A stretch of DNA of 5,849 bases from Candidatus Cloacimonadota bacterium (GCA_027858325.1 JAQICU010000055.1:1-5849), one strand, 5' to 3'. Positions 1-5,843 are shown, numbered from the stretch's first letter. The notes: generated from the sequence alone by a model not told the origin. Made by a program: numbers and translations.

Positions 1-1
1 T

Positions 2-286
2 TCTCCAATTTATGGAAAAGTTACTAAAATTGAAGATAGTTTCATTACAATAAAAAAAGGATTTTTCCAGTCTGCAGATATTCGATATACAGGACAAAAT
101 ATAGAGGTGAGAATAAAATCTAAACGAGTAAGTTATTTTGAAGAGCAGCCCTCTCTTGCCGGAAAATTAATTGGCATAGTTTCATCCACCGCAATTTGCA
201 TTTGTAAGATTCCAAAAGATTGGAAAATTGATATAATTTCTGGTGTTAAAGTTGTAGCCGGTGAAACTATTTTGGCAGTAAAATGA
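2..286 (+). CDS. psd: Phosphatidylserine decarboxylase-like protein, C-terminal part (cut by window edge)
   Basis: Open frame from the window edge to TGA at 284-286, giving the last 94 residues. The end has the layout of a Psd C-terminus: a KKGFFQSADI stretch like the KGKF.NAS region, then GKLIGIVSSTAICICKIP, then a GVKVVAGETILAV tail matching the family's G-kV-aGeT-iA ending. Psd is a pyruvoyl enzyme that self-cleaves at a Gly-Ser bond and decarboxylates phosphatidylserine to phosphatidylethanolamine. Here the aligned tetrapeptide is VSST (bases 179-190, residues 60-63 of the fragment) where E. coli has LGST, so the serine is kept but the glycine before it is serine. The part seen is also somewhat shorter than usual between the KGKF-like region and the active site. 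The stop overlaps the pssA start (ATGA), and psd-pssA pairing is common in bacteria, which supports the call. A non-catalytic relative cannot be excluded. Confidence 0.6.
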   Translation, partial: SPIYGKVTKIEDSFITIKKGFFQSADIRYTGQNIEVRIKSKRVSYFEEQPSLAGKLIGIVSSTAICICKIPKDWKIDIISGVKVVAGETILAVK

Positions 287-1008
287 ATACAAAAAAGTTA
301 AAGTATTTAGTTCCAAATTCTTTCACAGCTCTTAGTCTTATTTTGGGATTATCCGCTCTTCATTTAATTAATTTGAGTAACTTTTATTTGGCTGCCTGGT
401 TAATCGGATTTGCCATGGTTTGTGATTATCTGGATGGAAGATTTGCAAGGATGTTAAATGCCCAAAGTAAATTTGGTGCTCAATTTGATACCTTATCAGA
501 TTTTGTAACCTTTGGAGTTACTCCCGGATTTTTGGCTTATTCTAGTTTGCTAAATGAAGTAAATTTTGTAGGTGCAGCAGTTTCAATTTTCTATGTTTTT
601 TGTGGAGGATATAGATTAGTAAGATTCACTTTAAAAAATCATGTCACATCAAAAAAAGAACCCTTTATTGGATTACCTATTCCTGCAGCTGCCGGAATGA
701 TCGCTTCATTTATTATCTTTAATTCTTATTTTCAAGACAATAAAATCATTGTTGATCTTCTTTTATTTTCTACTTTTTTTGTGTCAGTTTTAATGATTAG
801 TAAGATAGAATATCTCCCACTTGAGAAGGGGAAAAAATTATCAAAAGAATCCATATTTTTTATTTCTTTAGCAATTATCAGTATTGTTTTGGCTGTAGAA
901 TTTTCATATTTTATATTCATATTCTGGATGTCCATTTATATTCTCTACGGTGTGTTTAGACAAATATTCCTTTTATATAAAAAACGGACATCCAAAATTA
1001 TACAATAA
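283..1008 (+). CDS. pssA: CDP-diacylglycerol-serine O-phosphatidyltransferase (phosphatidylserine synthase)
   Basis: This 241-residue integral membrane enzyme would join CDP-diacylglycerol and L-serine to make phosphatidylserine, releasing CMP; the neighbouring Psd would then make phosphatidylethanolamine. The CDP-alcohol phosphatidyltransferase signature is complete: D48, then D51-G52, A55-R56, G65, D69 and D73 with exact family spacing (DG-x2-AR-x8-G-x3-D-x3-D). These aspartates bind the metal and the CDP moiety. The N-terminus KYLVPNSFTALSLILGL is typical of the PssA branch, as is the following FVTFGVTPGF. Several hydrophobic segments fit a multi-pass protein (about residues 14-30, 34-47, 76-106, 129-147, 154-172 and 190-226). 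The ATG at 283 overlaps the upstream TGA by 4 bases and has no strong Shine-Dalgarno of its own, so translation is probably coupled to the decarboxylase gene. Length is normal for the short bacterial PssA type. Confidence 0.93.
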   Translation: MNTKKLKYLVPNSFTALSLILGLSALHLINLSNFYLAAWLIGFAMVCDYLDGRFARMLNAQSKFGAQFDTLSDFVTFGVTPGFLAYSSLLNEVNFVGAAVSIFYVFCGGYRLVRFTLKNHVTSKKEPFIGLPIPAAAGMIASFIIFNSYFQDNKIIVDLLLFSTFFVSVLMISKIEYLPLEKGKKLSKESIFFISLAIISIVLAVEFSYFIFIFWMSIYILYGVFRQIFLLYKKRTSKIIQ

Positions 1009-1027
1009 TTAAACTTCAATACCAACG

Positions 1028-1068
1028 TTAACTGATAATTATTCTTTAACATATTGTGTTTCAGTTAA
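1028..1068. repeat. Weak inverted repeat downstream of pssA
   Basis: TTAACTGA (1028-1035) and its exact reverse complement TCAGTTAA (1061-1068) flank 25 bases. The arms are AT-rich, the loop is long and no T tract follows, so it is a poor intrinsic terminator. It could be an operator-like site upstream of the next promoter or simply chance in AT-rich DNA. No other terminator for psd-pssA is visible in the gap. Confidence 0.25.
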
Positions 1069-1106
1069 ATACCGATACCCCATATCGCACTACATTTATA
1101 TTATTC

Positions 1107-1134
1107 TTGACATACATATCCTCATCCTTATAAA
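1107..1134 (+). promoter_or_regulatory. Sigma-70-like promoter for the 230-residue gene and comF
   Basis: A perfect -35 hexamer TTGACA (1107-1112) and a 5-of-6 -10 hexamer TATAAA (1129-1134) are separated by 16 bases. A start near 1141 would leave a leader of about 65 bases before the ATG at 1206. The placement in a 197-base gap upstream of a two-gene unit fits. Caution: some FCB-group bacteria use other -33/-7 consensus sequences, so the match to the E. coli consensus is only suggestive. Confidence 0.55.
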
Positions 1135-1194
1135 AGACACATTATTGTATTTAAAGAATAAGTGAGCTGTATAACGAGAATGTAAATCTGTGTT

Positions 1195-1200
1195 AAGGAG
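1195..1200 (+). promoter_or_regulatory. Ribosome binding site of the 230-residue gene
   Basis: AAGGAG lies 5 bases before the ATG at 1206. It fixes that start and indicates efficient translation. Confidence 0.75.
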
Positions 1201-1205
1201 ATATT

Positions 1206-1898
1206 ATGCCGATATTCAAAGATAATTATTTTACAAATGATACGTATTTACTCCGCAGTGAAAGATTGAAGATCATTAAAAATTATATCCTCGATTGGTC
1301 GGGACATTTATCACTTCCAAAAGAATTACTTGATTGGGGAATGTCAGCACCGAATAGATGGCAGAACATCTTGAAAAAAGTTGAAGAAAAGAAAAATCAA
1401 TCTAATGATATATTTCTGGAATTAAAAGAAATTGATGAAACAACTTTTAAATATTATTTACGTTGTAAACGTTTAATCAACAACAAATATTCTACCAATA
1501 TTAAGATATTACATAACTATGGAATCGACACAAAATTTCCCAGAAACAGACTGGATAAAATTAAGATAATTAAGAAAATGTTAAGAGCTTTTTCCAAACA
1601 AAAAGAGCAAAATGAACCCGAACTTATCCCGGAAGATTTTATTTTAAAACTGGAATCATTACTTGAAAAATCAGAATTAATAAATGAAAAAGCACATTCA
1701 AATGGCAGATCAACTTCTGCTGAAGCAGTTGAAAAACAAGTGGAGATATTCAAAGAAGATTCAAGAAAGTTACGAACTTTATATTCATGGGCATTAATGA
1801 CCTGGGAACCGGATGAACCTTACTTAGTTCAATTAGGATTTGCAGTAAAACCAAAGAAGATAAACATCACTAAATATGAGACCGATGAGGAACTATAA
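1206..1898 (+). CDS. Hypothetical helical protein of 230 residues, co-transcribed with comF
   Basis: I do not recognise this family. The product is soluble, charged and lysine/glutamate-rich, with no signal peptide or membrane segment. The N-terminal half has a run of amphipathic helices with tryptophans at 31, 44 and 52 (LDWSGHLSLPKELLDWGMSA), then YYLRCKRLINNKYSTN (83-98) and a turn at NYGIDTKFP (104-112). A glutamate/lysine-rich section (118-165) follows, then SWALMTWEPDEPYLVQLGFA (194-213). The spacing of the early helices and the WGMSA-W and N-x-YGI-D-x-P elements loosely resembles a group of uncharacterised helical proteins in Bacteroidetes-like genomes (a W/LG-A-W helix followed by N.vt..dr..mGl...D.tP); that is recollection, not a search. 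A perfect Shine-Dalgarno and a promoter precede it. The stop at 1896-1898 is one base before the comF start, so the two are translated from one message, but the context does not define a function. Confidence 0.85.
   Translation: MPIFKDNYFTNDTYLLRSERLKIIKNYILDWSGHLSLPKELLDWGMSAPNRWQNILKKVEEKKNQSNDIFLELKEIDETTFKYYLRCKRLINNKYSTNIKILHNYGIDTKFPRNRLDKIKIIKKMLRAFSKQKEQNEPELIPEDFILKLESLLEKSELINEKAHSNGRSTSAEAVEKQVEIFKEDSRKLRTLYSWALMTWEPDEPYLVQLGFAVKPKKINITKYETDEEL
1887..1891 (+). promoter_or_regulatory. Ribosome binding site deciding the comF start
   Basis: GAGGA lies inside the last codons of the preceding gene, 8 bases before ATG 1900. The in-frame ATGs at 1876 and 1885 have no purine-rich site in front, so 1900 is the better start. 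Confidence 0.6.
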
Positions 1899-1899
1899 T

Positions 1900-2598
1900 A
1901 TGAAACTTTTGCAAACATTTATCGGGCTTTTCTTTCCAAAAATATGTTTGAGTTGTGATGAACAACTCTTAGAAAATGAGCAATATCTCTGTTCAAATTG
2001 TTTCGAATCACTTAAATTTTTGGAAAATATTTGTCCAATTTGCGGTGCACCAAAAACTGAAGACAAATGTAACGTTTGCCAAATCAACGAATTTTTATTT
2101 GCTGAAGCTCGCTCGGTATTCATGTTCAATAAAGTTGTTCAGAATTTAATACATGAATTCAAATATAACGAAATGACGAAGATCGCAAAATTCCTGGGCA
2201 AACTTTCACAAGAGTATATTGAAAAATTTCAGCCATTTGATCATATTGACTATGTTGCACCAGTACCACTTCACAAGGTCAAAAAACGCTCCCGCGGATT
2301 TAATCAATCTGAATTATTAACCCGGGAAATTTCTAAAAAAATGAATTGGGAACATCTTCCTAACTTAATTGAGAGAAAGAGATTCACCGAAACTCAAACA
2401 AAATTGAATAAAGAACAACGCAGGAAAAACGTATCATTTGCTTTTAAGATAAATTCAAAATATAATATCAAAGGAAAAAATATCTTACTGGTGGATGATG
2501 TGTTCACAACCGGTGCTACAGCCAATTCAATTACCGTTGCCTTAAAGGAAAAGCAGGTAAATAAGGTTTATGTTTTTACCATTGCCAGGGCTTTATAG
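1900..2598 (+). CDS. comF: ComF-family protein: zinc fingers plus phosphoribosyltransferase domain
   Basis: This 232-residue product has the full ComF architecture. The N-terminal part holds four CxxC pairs (C16/C19, C31/C34, C45/C48, C57/C60) forming a double zinc-binding module. A type I phosphoribosyltransferase-like domain follows, with PVPLHKVKKRSRGFNQ (RGFNQ at 132-136), the family's TxTQTKLNKEQRRKNV segment, and the PRPP-binding loop ILLVDDVFTTGAT (195-207). ComFC proteins are needed for DNA uptake or natural transformation in several bacteria, probably acting on incoming single-stranded DNA in the cytoplasm; a PRPP-using reaction has not been firmly shown. ComF homologues also occur in many bacteria not known to be competent. 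I chose ATG 1900 rather than 1876 because of the Shine-Dalgarno at 1887-1891 and because it gives the usual N-terminus (MKLLQTFIGLFFPKIC), with a one-base gap after the upstream stop. No other competence gene lies in the window. Confidence 0.92.
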   Translation: MKLLQTFIGLFFPKICLSCDEQLLENEQYLCSNCFESLKFLENICPICGAPKTEDKCNVCQINEFLFAEARSVFMFNKVVQNLIHEFKYNEMTKIAKFLGKLSQEYIEKFQPFDHIDYVAPVPLHKVKKRSRGFNQSELLTREISKKMNWEHLPNLIERKRFTETQTKLNKEQRRKNVSFAFKINSKYNIKGKNILLVDDVFTTGATANSITVALKEKQVNKVYVFTIARAL

Positions 2599-2624
2599 CA
2601 TACCCATGAGATTCCTAATCCTTT

Positions 2625-2687
2625 TGTAGGGATGATTACCCTTAATCGTCCGCTGGTTTTCGGTCAATTCGGGGAATTGATCCTACA
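2625..2687. repeat. 63-base foldback element with nested hairpins
   Basis: The ends TGTAGG(g)A (2625-2632) and TCCTACA (2681-2687) are complementary with one bulged G. Inside are GATTA-CCCT-TAATC (2634-2647), a weak CCG/CGG stem (2650-2663) and a perfect TCAATTC-GGG-GAATTGA hairpin (2664-2680). The arms abut, so the whole can be drawn as a closing stem with three side hairpins. TGTAGGG...CCTACA-ended palindromes recur between genes in many bacterial genomes, so this is probably a degenerate interspersed palindromic repeat rather than a gene. A small structured RNA is possible but has no independent support. Confidence 0.5.
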
Positions 2688-2689
2688 TC

Positions 2690-2733
2690 TGTCATCCTGA
2701 GTTTGGCTTTAGCCAAGTATCGAAGGATAGACA
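2690..2733 (+). repeat. Palindromic repeat unit, left copy
   Basis: Order of parts: GTCATCCTGAG (2691-2701), an inner hairpin TTGGCT/AGCCAA (2703-2716), then TATCGAAG (2718-2725). The outer arms TGTCATCCT (2690-2698) and AGGATaGACA (2724-2733) pair over 9 bp with one bulge. It is one of two oppositely oriented copies that share boundary blocks and differ in the stems. GTCAnnCTGAG...TCGAAG blocks of this kind are frequent between genes in FCB-group genomes as I recall them, so it is likely an interspersed palindromic element. Confidence 0.6.
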
Positions 2734-2749
2734 AATGGAAAGAAATGCT

Positions 2750-2797
2750 CGACACTTCGATACACCCCGAAAGTCTTCGGGTCTACTCAGTGTGACA
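2750..2797 (-). repeat. Palindromic repeat unit, right copy (inverted)
   Basis: Read on the minus strand this gives GTCACACTGAG (2796-2786), an inner GC-rich hairpin CCCGAA-GACT-TTCGGG (2781-2766) and TATCGAAG (2762-2755). The outer arms ACACT and AGTGT (plus 2789-2793 and 2752-2756) pair. Against the left copy, the GTCAnnCTGAG block matches at 9 of 11 positions and TATCGAAG exactly, while stem bases differ in a pair-preserving way. It sits 17 bases from the left copy, so the pair forms a larger inverted repeat. Confidence 0.6.
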
Positions 2798-2828
2798 ATA
2801 ACGAATCAGTTATCCCATGAAATGTTTA

Positions 2829-2860
2829 CCAAGTGGAATATGAAGTCTATTCCACTTTGG
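2829..2860. terminator. Strong hairpin between convergent genes (possible terminator)
   Basis: AAGTGGAATA (2831-2840) and TATTCCACTT (2848-2857) form a perfect 10-bp stem with a 7-base loop; CC 2829-2830 and GG 2859-2860 extend it around a one-base bulge. On the minus strand it begins 6 bases after the stop codon of the beta-helix gene, the usual place for a terminator or 3'-end stabiliser. Neither strand has a clear T tract after it, so intrinsic termination is uncertain. Confidence 0.45.
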
Positions 2861-2865
2861 CGAAG

Positions 2866-5223
2866 CTATTTTAGCAGCAGCATTTTCTTTGTTAGAACTT
2901 TTGTTGGTGTTTGCAATCTATAGAAATAAACTCCAGAAGAGACTCTTTTACCATGATCATCTTGGCTGTTCCAGATCATTTCGCTTCTGCCGGGACTCAT
3001 ATAGCAATCTAATAAAGTTTTTACTTTCTGCCCTTTAATATTGTAAATTACTAGTTTAACTTGTCCCGATTCCGGTAGATCGAATACTATCTTGGTCTCC
3101 GGGTTGAAGGGATTAGGATAGTTTCGTAATTCGTAATTGGTAATTGGTAATTCGTTATTGAATATTCCAACAGAGTCAGCACCAAACTCATAGCAACCCA
3201 TATCTATGATAGCGCTGCCATTTTCATCTCCATCCCACACACGGTAATTGTGCAGAAGATCCCAGGGTGGCAGGAATAAACCGGTTGTATCCGGTGTACC
3301 TGTATCAATGCAGGGTGACAACACGGTTAACTGATATGGGTCATCACTTGATAACAGAAATGATGGATCTTCGTTAATATTACCTTCCAGCCAGTTTATA
3401 ATAGCCTCATTAGGTGGATTACCCGGATAGATCGCAGCTTCTCCACCTTCGATATCACAATATTCGACATTCAGGATAGAAGGAATTGTGGGCCAATTAC
3501 CTGTATTAATCTCATATTCATAATCTGATTCATTATTATATAGAATATTATTACGAAAGTCTATATCACCAAAAATACCAAGTGGACATATATGCGAGGT
3601 ATTTTCTGTAAATGTACAATTATTTACTTCTACCGAGCCAGGACTACTGATATAAGCAATATAATTTCCATTAGTTGTTGAATTGTTAGTAAATGAGCAG
3701 TTACTAATCTGAATATCGGGAAAACAATTCTGTTGAGCAGCTATTTGAATTGTATAATACTCTTCATCCGGAAAATGAGGAATATCCGAATTGGAAAAAA
3801 CACAATTTTCTAATTCTAAATAATCATCTACAAAGCAATAAAAATTAGAAATAAATTGATCGGGTCCGACTGAATCGTTATTGTCAAAGACACTATTTTT
3901 TATAGTATAATTACCACCATCCAACCATATGCCGGAGCAACCTTCAGAATTATTATTTTGAACCACTATATTATTAAAAGATATCTCATAACAACGATAG
4001 AAATATATAGAGCCATGTCTAACATAACAATTTTCAATAATGATATTCTTTACATTAATATTATTTGAGTGTGCAGAATGAATAGGATATTTAAAACTTT
4101 GATCAATATTACTAAAAGTAAAATTTTCGAGTGAGTTAAATCCTTTATCATGTCTCATAATATATGTAGAAACGTTATAATCATTATTAATTAAGGTAGT
4201 GTTCATGTCTTCACCAATAAGGCTTACATACTTCTTAGCAGAAAAAGGGAATATCTGATCATTCAATTCCTGTGAATAGATACCTGCAGCGACATATATA
4301 GTTTTAGGACTATTGCTGTCTGACTCAATTTTCTGAAGTGCTAATGCAATAGTTTTCATCGGAGCATCAGGAGTCAAACCGCTATTCTCATCATTCCCAT
4401 CTGAAGATATATATAGATCGTGATTAATTCTATCTAGAAAATGGTTTTGTATATCTAGACTAATTTCTCCTGTACTCGTGACACTACGTTGATAATAAGC
4501 AAAATAATCAAATTGGTTTTGAACTGTAAATGTATCAACTTTCACATGGATATCGTTTACAGCATCACTGGCAAGTATATCAAGAGCTTGACCTGCAAAA
4601 TTATTATAAATATCACATAGGTTATCAGGATCAAATGTAATATTTGATTCATTAACCACGTTTAATCCACCTCCACTACATGCATAATTATTGTATATAC
4701 TTACTCCGGATAATGTTATATCTGCTCTATGTATATTTATTCCACCTCCATAAACAGCATCATTGTTAAATATATTACAGTTGACGATACTGGCATTAAT
4801 TGGGTCTGTTTGGAAAGCAGTAGAAATGCGGATACCACCACCAAATCTGTCAATATCACCAAAAATAATATCTCCTAATCCATTTGTAATTGAAAATCCC
4901 CTGATAACAGCCCCGAATTCATTACTTTCAAACCTAACACATGAACCTTGTTGATTACCATCAATTATCGTAGTAGTAATATAAGTTTCATCTCCGGTAA
5001 TTAGTTCAAGACTGGCTACAGTGATATTTTTACCATTGAAGTTTACATTCTCGTAATACCTGCCGGGATAGACTAGAACCGTATCGCTATGAACAGATGC
5101 ATTGATTCCTTCCTGGATGGTTGTAAAGTTGCCGCTTCCATCTTGTTTAATGTGCCAGGTTGTAGAATTAAGCAGCGAACAAAACAAACAAATCATGCAT
5201 AGTAGATAAATTTTTGATTTCAT
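2866..5223 (-). CDS. Secreted right-handed beta-helix protein with type A C-terminal sorting domain
   Basis: This 785-residue product starts with a signal peptide (MKSKIYLLCMICLFCSLLNS; cleavage near 20-22). Section one (about 22-215) opens with GSGNFTTIQEGINAS and DTVLVYPGRYYENV, typical of pectate-lyase-like beta helices, and has rungs such as IFNNDAVYGGGINI and IYNNYACSGGGLNV. Section two starts at about 269 with DLYISSDGNDENSGLTPDAPMKTI and IYVAAGIYSQ, the opening of a DUF1565-like helix, and runs in Asn-rich rungs to an IDMGCYEFG ending near 680. A heptamer-coded linker (about 690-699) leads to the sorting domain (702-785): YPNPFNPETKIVFDLPESG, VIYNIKGQKVKTL, SSGVYFYRL, KKMLLLK. Such domains direct type IX secretion and surface attachment in Bacteroidetes; the same route here is inferred. 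I see no catalytic residues, so a surface or polysaccharide-binding role is a guess. AGAGGA ends 4 bases before the ATG. Confidence 0.9.
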   Translation of the reverse strand: MKSKIYLLCMICLFCSLLNSTTWHIKQDGSGNFTTIQEGINASVHSDTVLVYPGRYYENVNFNGKNITVASLELITGDETYITTTIIDGNQQGSCVRFESNEFGAVIRGFSITNGLGDIIFGDIDRFGGGIRISTAFQTDPINASIVNCNIFNNDAVYGGGINIHRADITLSGVSIYNNYACSGGGLNVVNESNITFDPDNLCDIYNNFAGQALDILASDAVNDIHVKVDTFTVQNQFDYFAYYQRSVTSTGEISLDIQNHFLDRINHDLYISSDGNDENSGLTPDAPMKTIALALQKIESDSNSPKTIYVAAGIYSQELNDQIFPFSAKKYVSLIGEDMNTTLINNDYNVSTYIMRHDKGFNSLENFTFSNIDQSFKYPIHSAHSNNINVKNIIIENCYVRHGSIYFYRCYEISFNNIVVQNNNSEGCSGIWLDGGNYTIKNSVFDNNDSVGPDQFISNFYCFVDDYLELENCVFSNSDIPHFPDEEYYTIQIAAQQNCFPDIQISNCSFTNNSTTNGNYIAYISSPGSVEVNNCTFTENTSHICPLGIFGDIDFRNNILYNNESDYEYEINTGNWPTIPSILNVEYCDIEGGEAAIYPGNPPNEAIINWLEGNINEDPSFLLSSDDPYQLTVLSPCIDTGTPDTTGLFLPPWDLLHNYRVWDGDENGSAIIDMGCYEFGADSVGIFNNELPITNYELRNYPNPFNPETKIVFDLPESGQVKLVIYNIKGQKVKTLLDCYMSPGRSEMIWNSQDDHGKRVSSGVYFYRLQTPTKVLTKKMLLLK
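3127..3154 (-). repeat. Heptamer tandem repeat coding the linker before the sorting domain
   Basis: Four 7-base units on the plus strand, TAATTCG, TAATTGG, TAATTGG, TAATTCG, lie inside the beta-helix gene, with degenerate flanks (tttCG before, TTATTGA after). Read on the coding strand they give PITNYELR-type peptide directly before the NYPNPFNP motif. The unit length is not a multiple of three, which is unusual for a repeat inside a gene. Confidence 0.75.
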
Positions 5224-5227
5224 TATT

Positions 5228-5233
5228 TCCTCT
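5228..5233 (-). promoter_or_regulatory. Ribosome binding site of the beta-helix gene
   Basis: On the minus strand AGAGGA is followed by AATA and the ATG at 5223-5221. This supports the start and places the upstream hairpin (5241-5278) only 7 bases from the site. Confidence 0.6.
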
Positions 5234-5240
5234 AATTCAC

Positions 5241-5278
5241 CTTAAGCTCCACTCTTCTACTTAAGAATGGAGCTCAAG
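5241..5278 (-). promoter_or_regulatory. 16-bp RNA hairpin in the leader of the beta-helix gene
   Basis: Read as minus-strand RNA, CUUGAGCUCCAUUCUU and AAGAGUGGAGCUUAAG pair over 16 continuous base pairs around the 6-base loop AAGUAG. Two pairs are G-U (5275/5244 and 5267/5252); on the plus strand these would be A-C mismatches, so the minus-strand transcript is the one that folds fully. It lies in the 78-base gap after the broken upstream gene, with no U tract after it, so it may be an mRNA-stabilising or translation-affecting leader hairpin rather than a plain terminator. I see no convincing promoter in this gap. Confidence 0.55.
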
Positions 5279-5301
5279 GATGATACAATTAAATTAGAAT
5301 G

Positions 5302-5843
5302 TTACTTAAGAAGCAACATTTTTTTATTCAATGTTTTTTCACTTGTTGATAACCTGTAGAAATATACTCCGCTGGCAACTTGTTTTTTGTTGTTATTTGT
5401 TCCATCCCAAATTGCTTGATAATGACCGGAATCTTTGATTTCCTTAACCAGAGTTTTTACTTTTTGTCCTTTGATATTGTACACAATAAGTTCAACATAT
5501 CCTTAATCTGCTAAAGAATAATTTATTGTTGTGATCGGATTGAAAGGATTAGGATAATTGTTCAGACTAACCTTTCCCGGAGTTGGAACCATAGAAGAAC
5601 CCTCTCGCAGATCAACGAACAAGGCATCATCAATGTTTTCCGTAGAAAGTTGCTTCTAAAATTCCTTTGTCAGTCATTCCGTTAAAATATTCTGTTAATG
5701 CAGCATGAATAGCTTCTTCTCCATCACCAGAATTAGCTTCAATAATTTCTGTAAATTCCTCTTGATAATTTTGTGCAAATATTGGTATTATTAAATACAT
5801 CAAAACTATAATCATCATAAATATAATTGAATTTTTTTTTCAT
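5302..5843 (-). pseudogene. Broken gene for a small secreted protein with a C-terminal sorting domain
   Basis: Three minus-strand pieces read as one damaged gene. From ATG 5843-5841 the frame runs MKKK and then loses the hydrophobic stretch. With one A fewer in the A9 run (5832-5840) it would read MKKNSIIFMMIIVLMYLIIPIFAQ, a good signal peptide, followed by NYQEEFTEIIEANSGDGEEA to FYGKH with TGA at 5632-5630. One more A in the A4 run at 5636-5639 would continue as FYGKNIDDALFVDLREGSS into NNYPNPFNPITTINYSLAD. A TAA at 5505-5503 interrupts just before GYVELIVYNIKGQKVKTL, and the frame then runs to KKMLLLK and the stop at 5302. The repaired product would be about 180 residues. The sorting domain closely resembles that of the downstream beta-helix gene. 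The middle region matches no family I know. Translation could still start at the ATGs at 5818 or 5815, giving a 60-residue secreted fragment without the sorting domain. Confidence 0.75.

Noticed and set aside
1028..1068. Intrinsic terminator after pssA
   Set aside because: Arms of 8 AT-rich bases with a 25-base loop and no T tract do not make a credible terminator, so it is listed only as a weak inverted repeat.
1876..1899. Earlier comF start at 1876 (eight extra residues)
   Set aside because: There is no ribosome binding site before it, and it overlaps the previous gene. ATG 1900 has GAGGA at proper distance and gives the usual ComF N-terminus.
2625..2687. tRNA-like cloverleaf
   Set aside because: At 63 bases it lacks an acceptor stem of proper length, the conserved T-loop (TTCGAnnC) and any anticodon arm of the right geometry. 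Only the general branched shape is similar.
2735..2923. Plus-strand open frame of 62 codons beginning ATGGAAAGAAATGCTCG
   Set aside because: It runs through the right palindromic repeat and the junction hairpin and into the antisense of the beta-helix gene. It has no good Shine-Dalgarno, and its product looks like translated repeat DNA.
3127..3154. Short CRISPR-like repeat cluster
   Set aside because: The 7-base units are directly adjacent with no spacers and lie inside an open reading frame; this is a tandem microsatellite-type repeat.
4763..4954. Plus-strand and other antisense open frames inside pssA, the 230-residue gene, comF and the beta-helix gene
   Set aside because: They lie fully opposite well-supported genes and their products have no recognisable domain or start signal.
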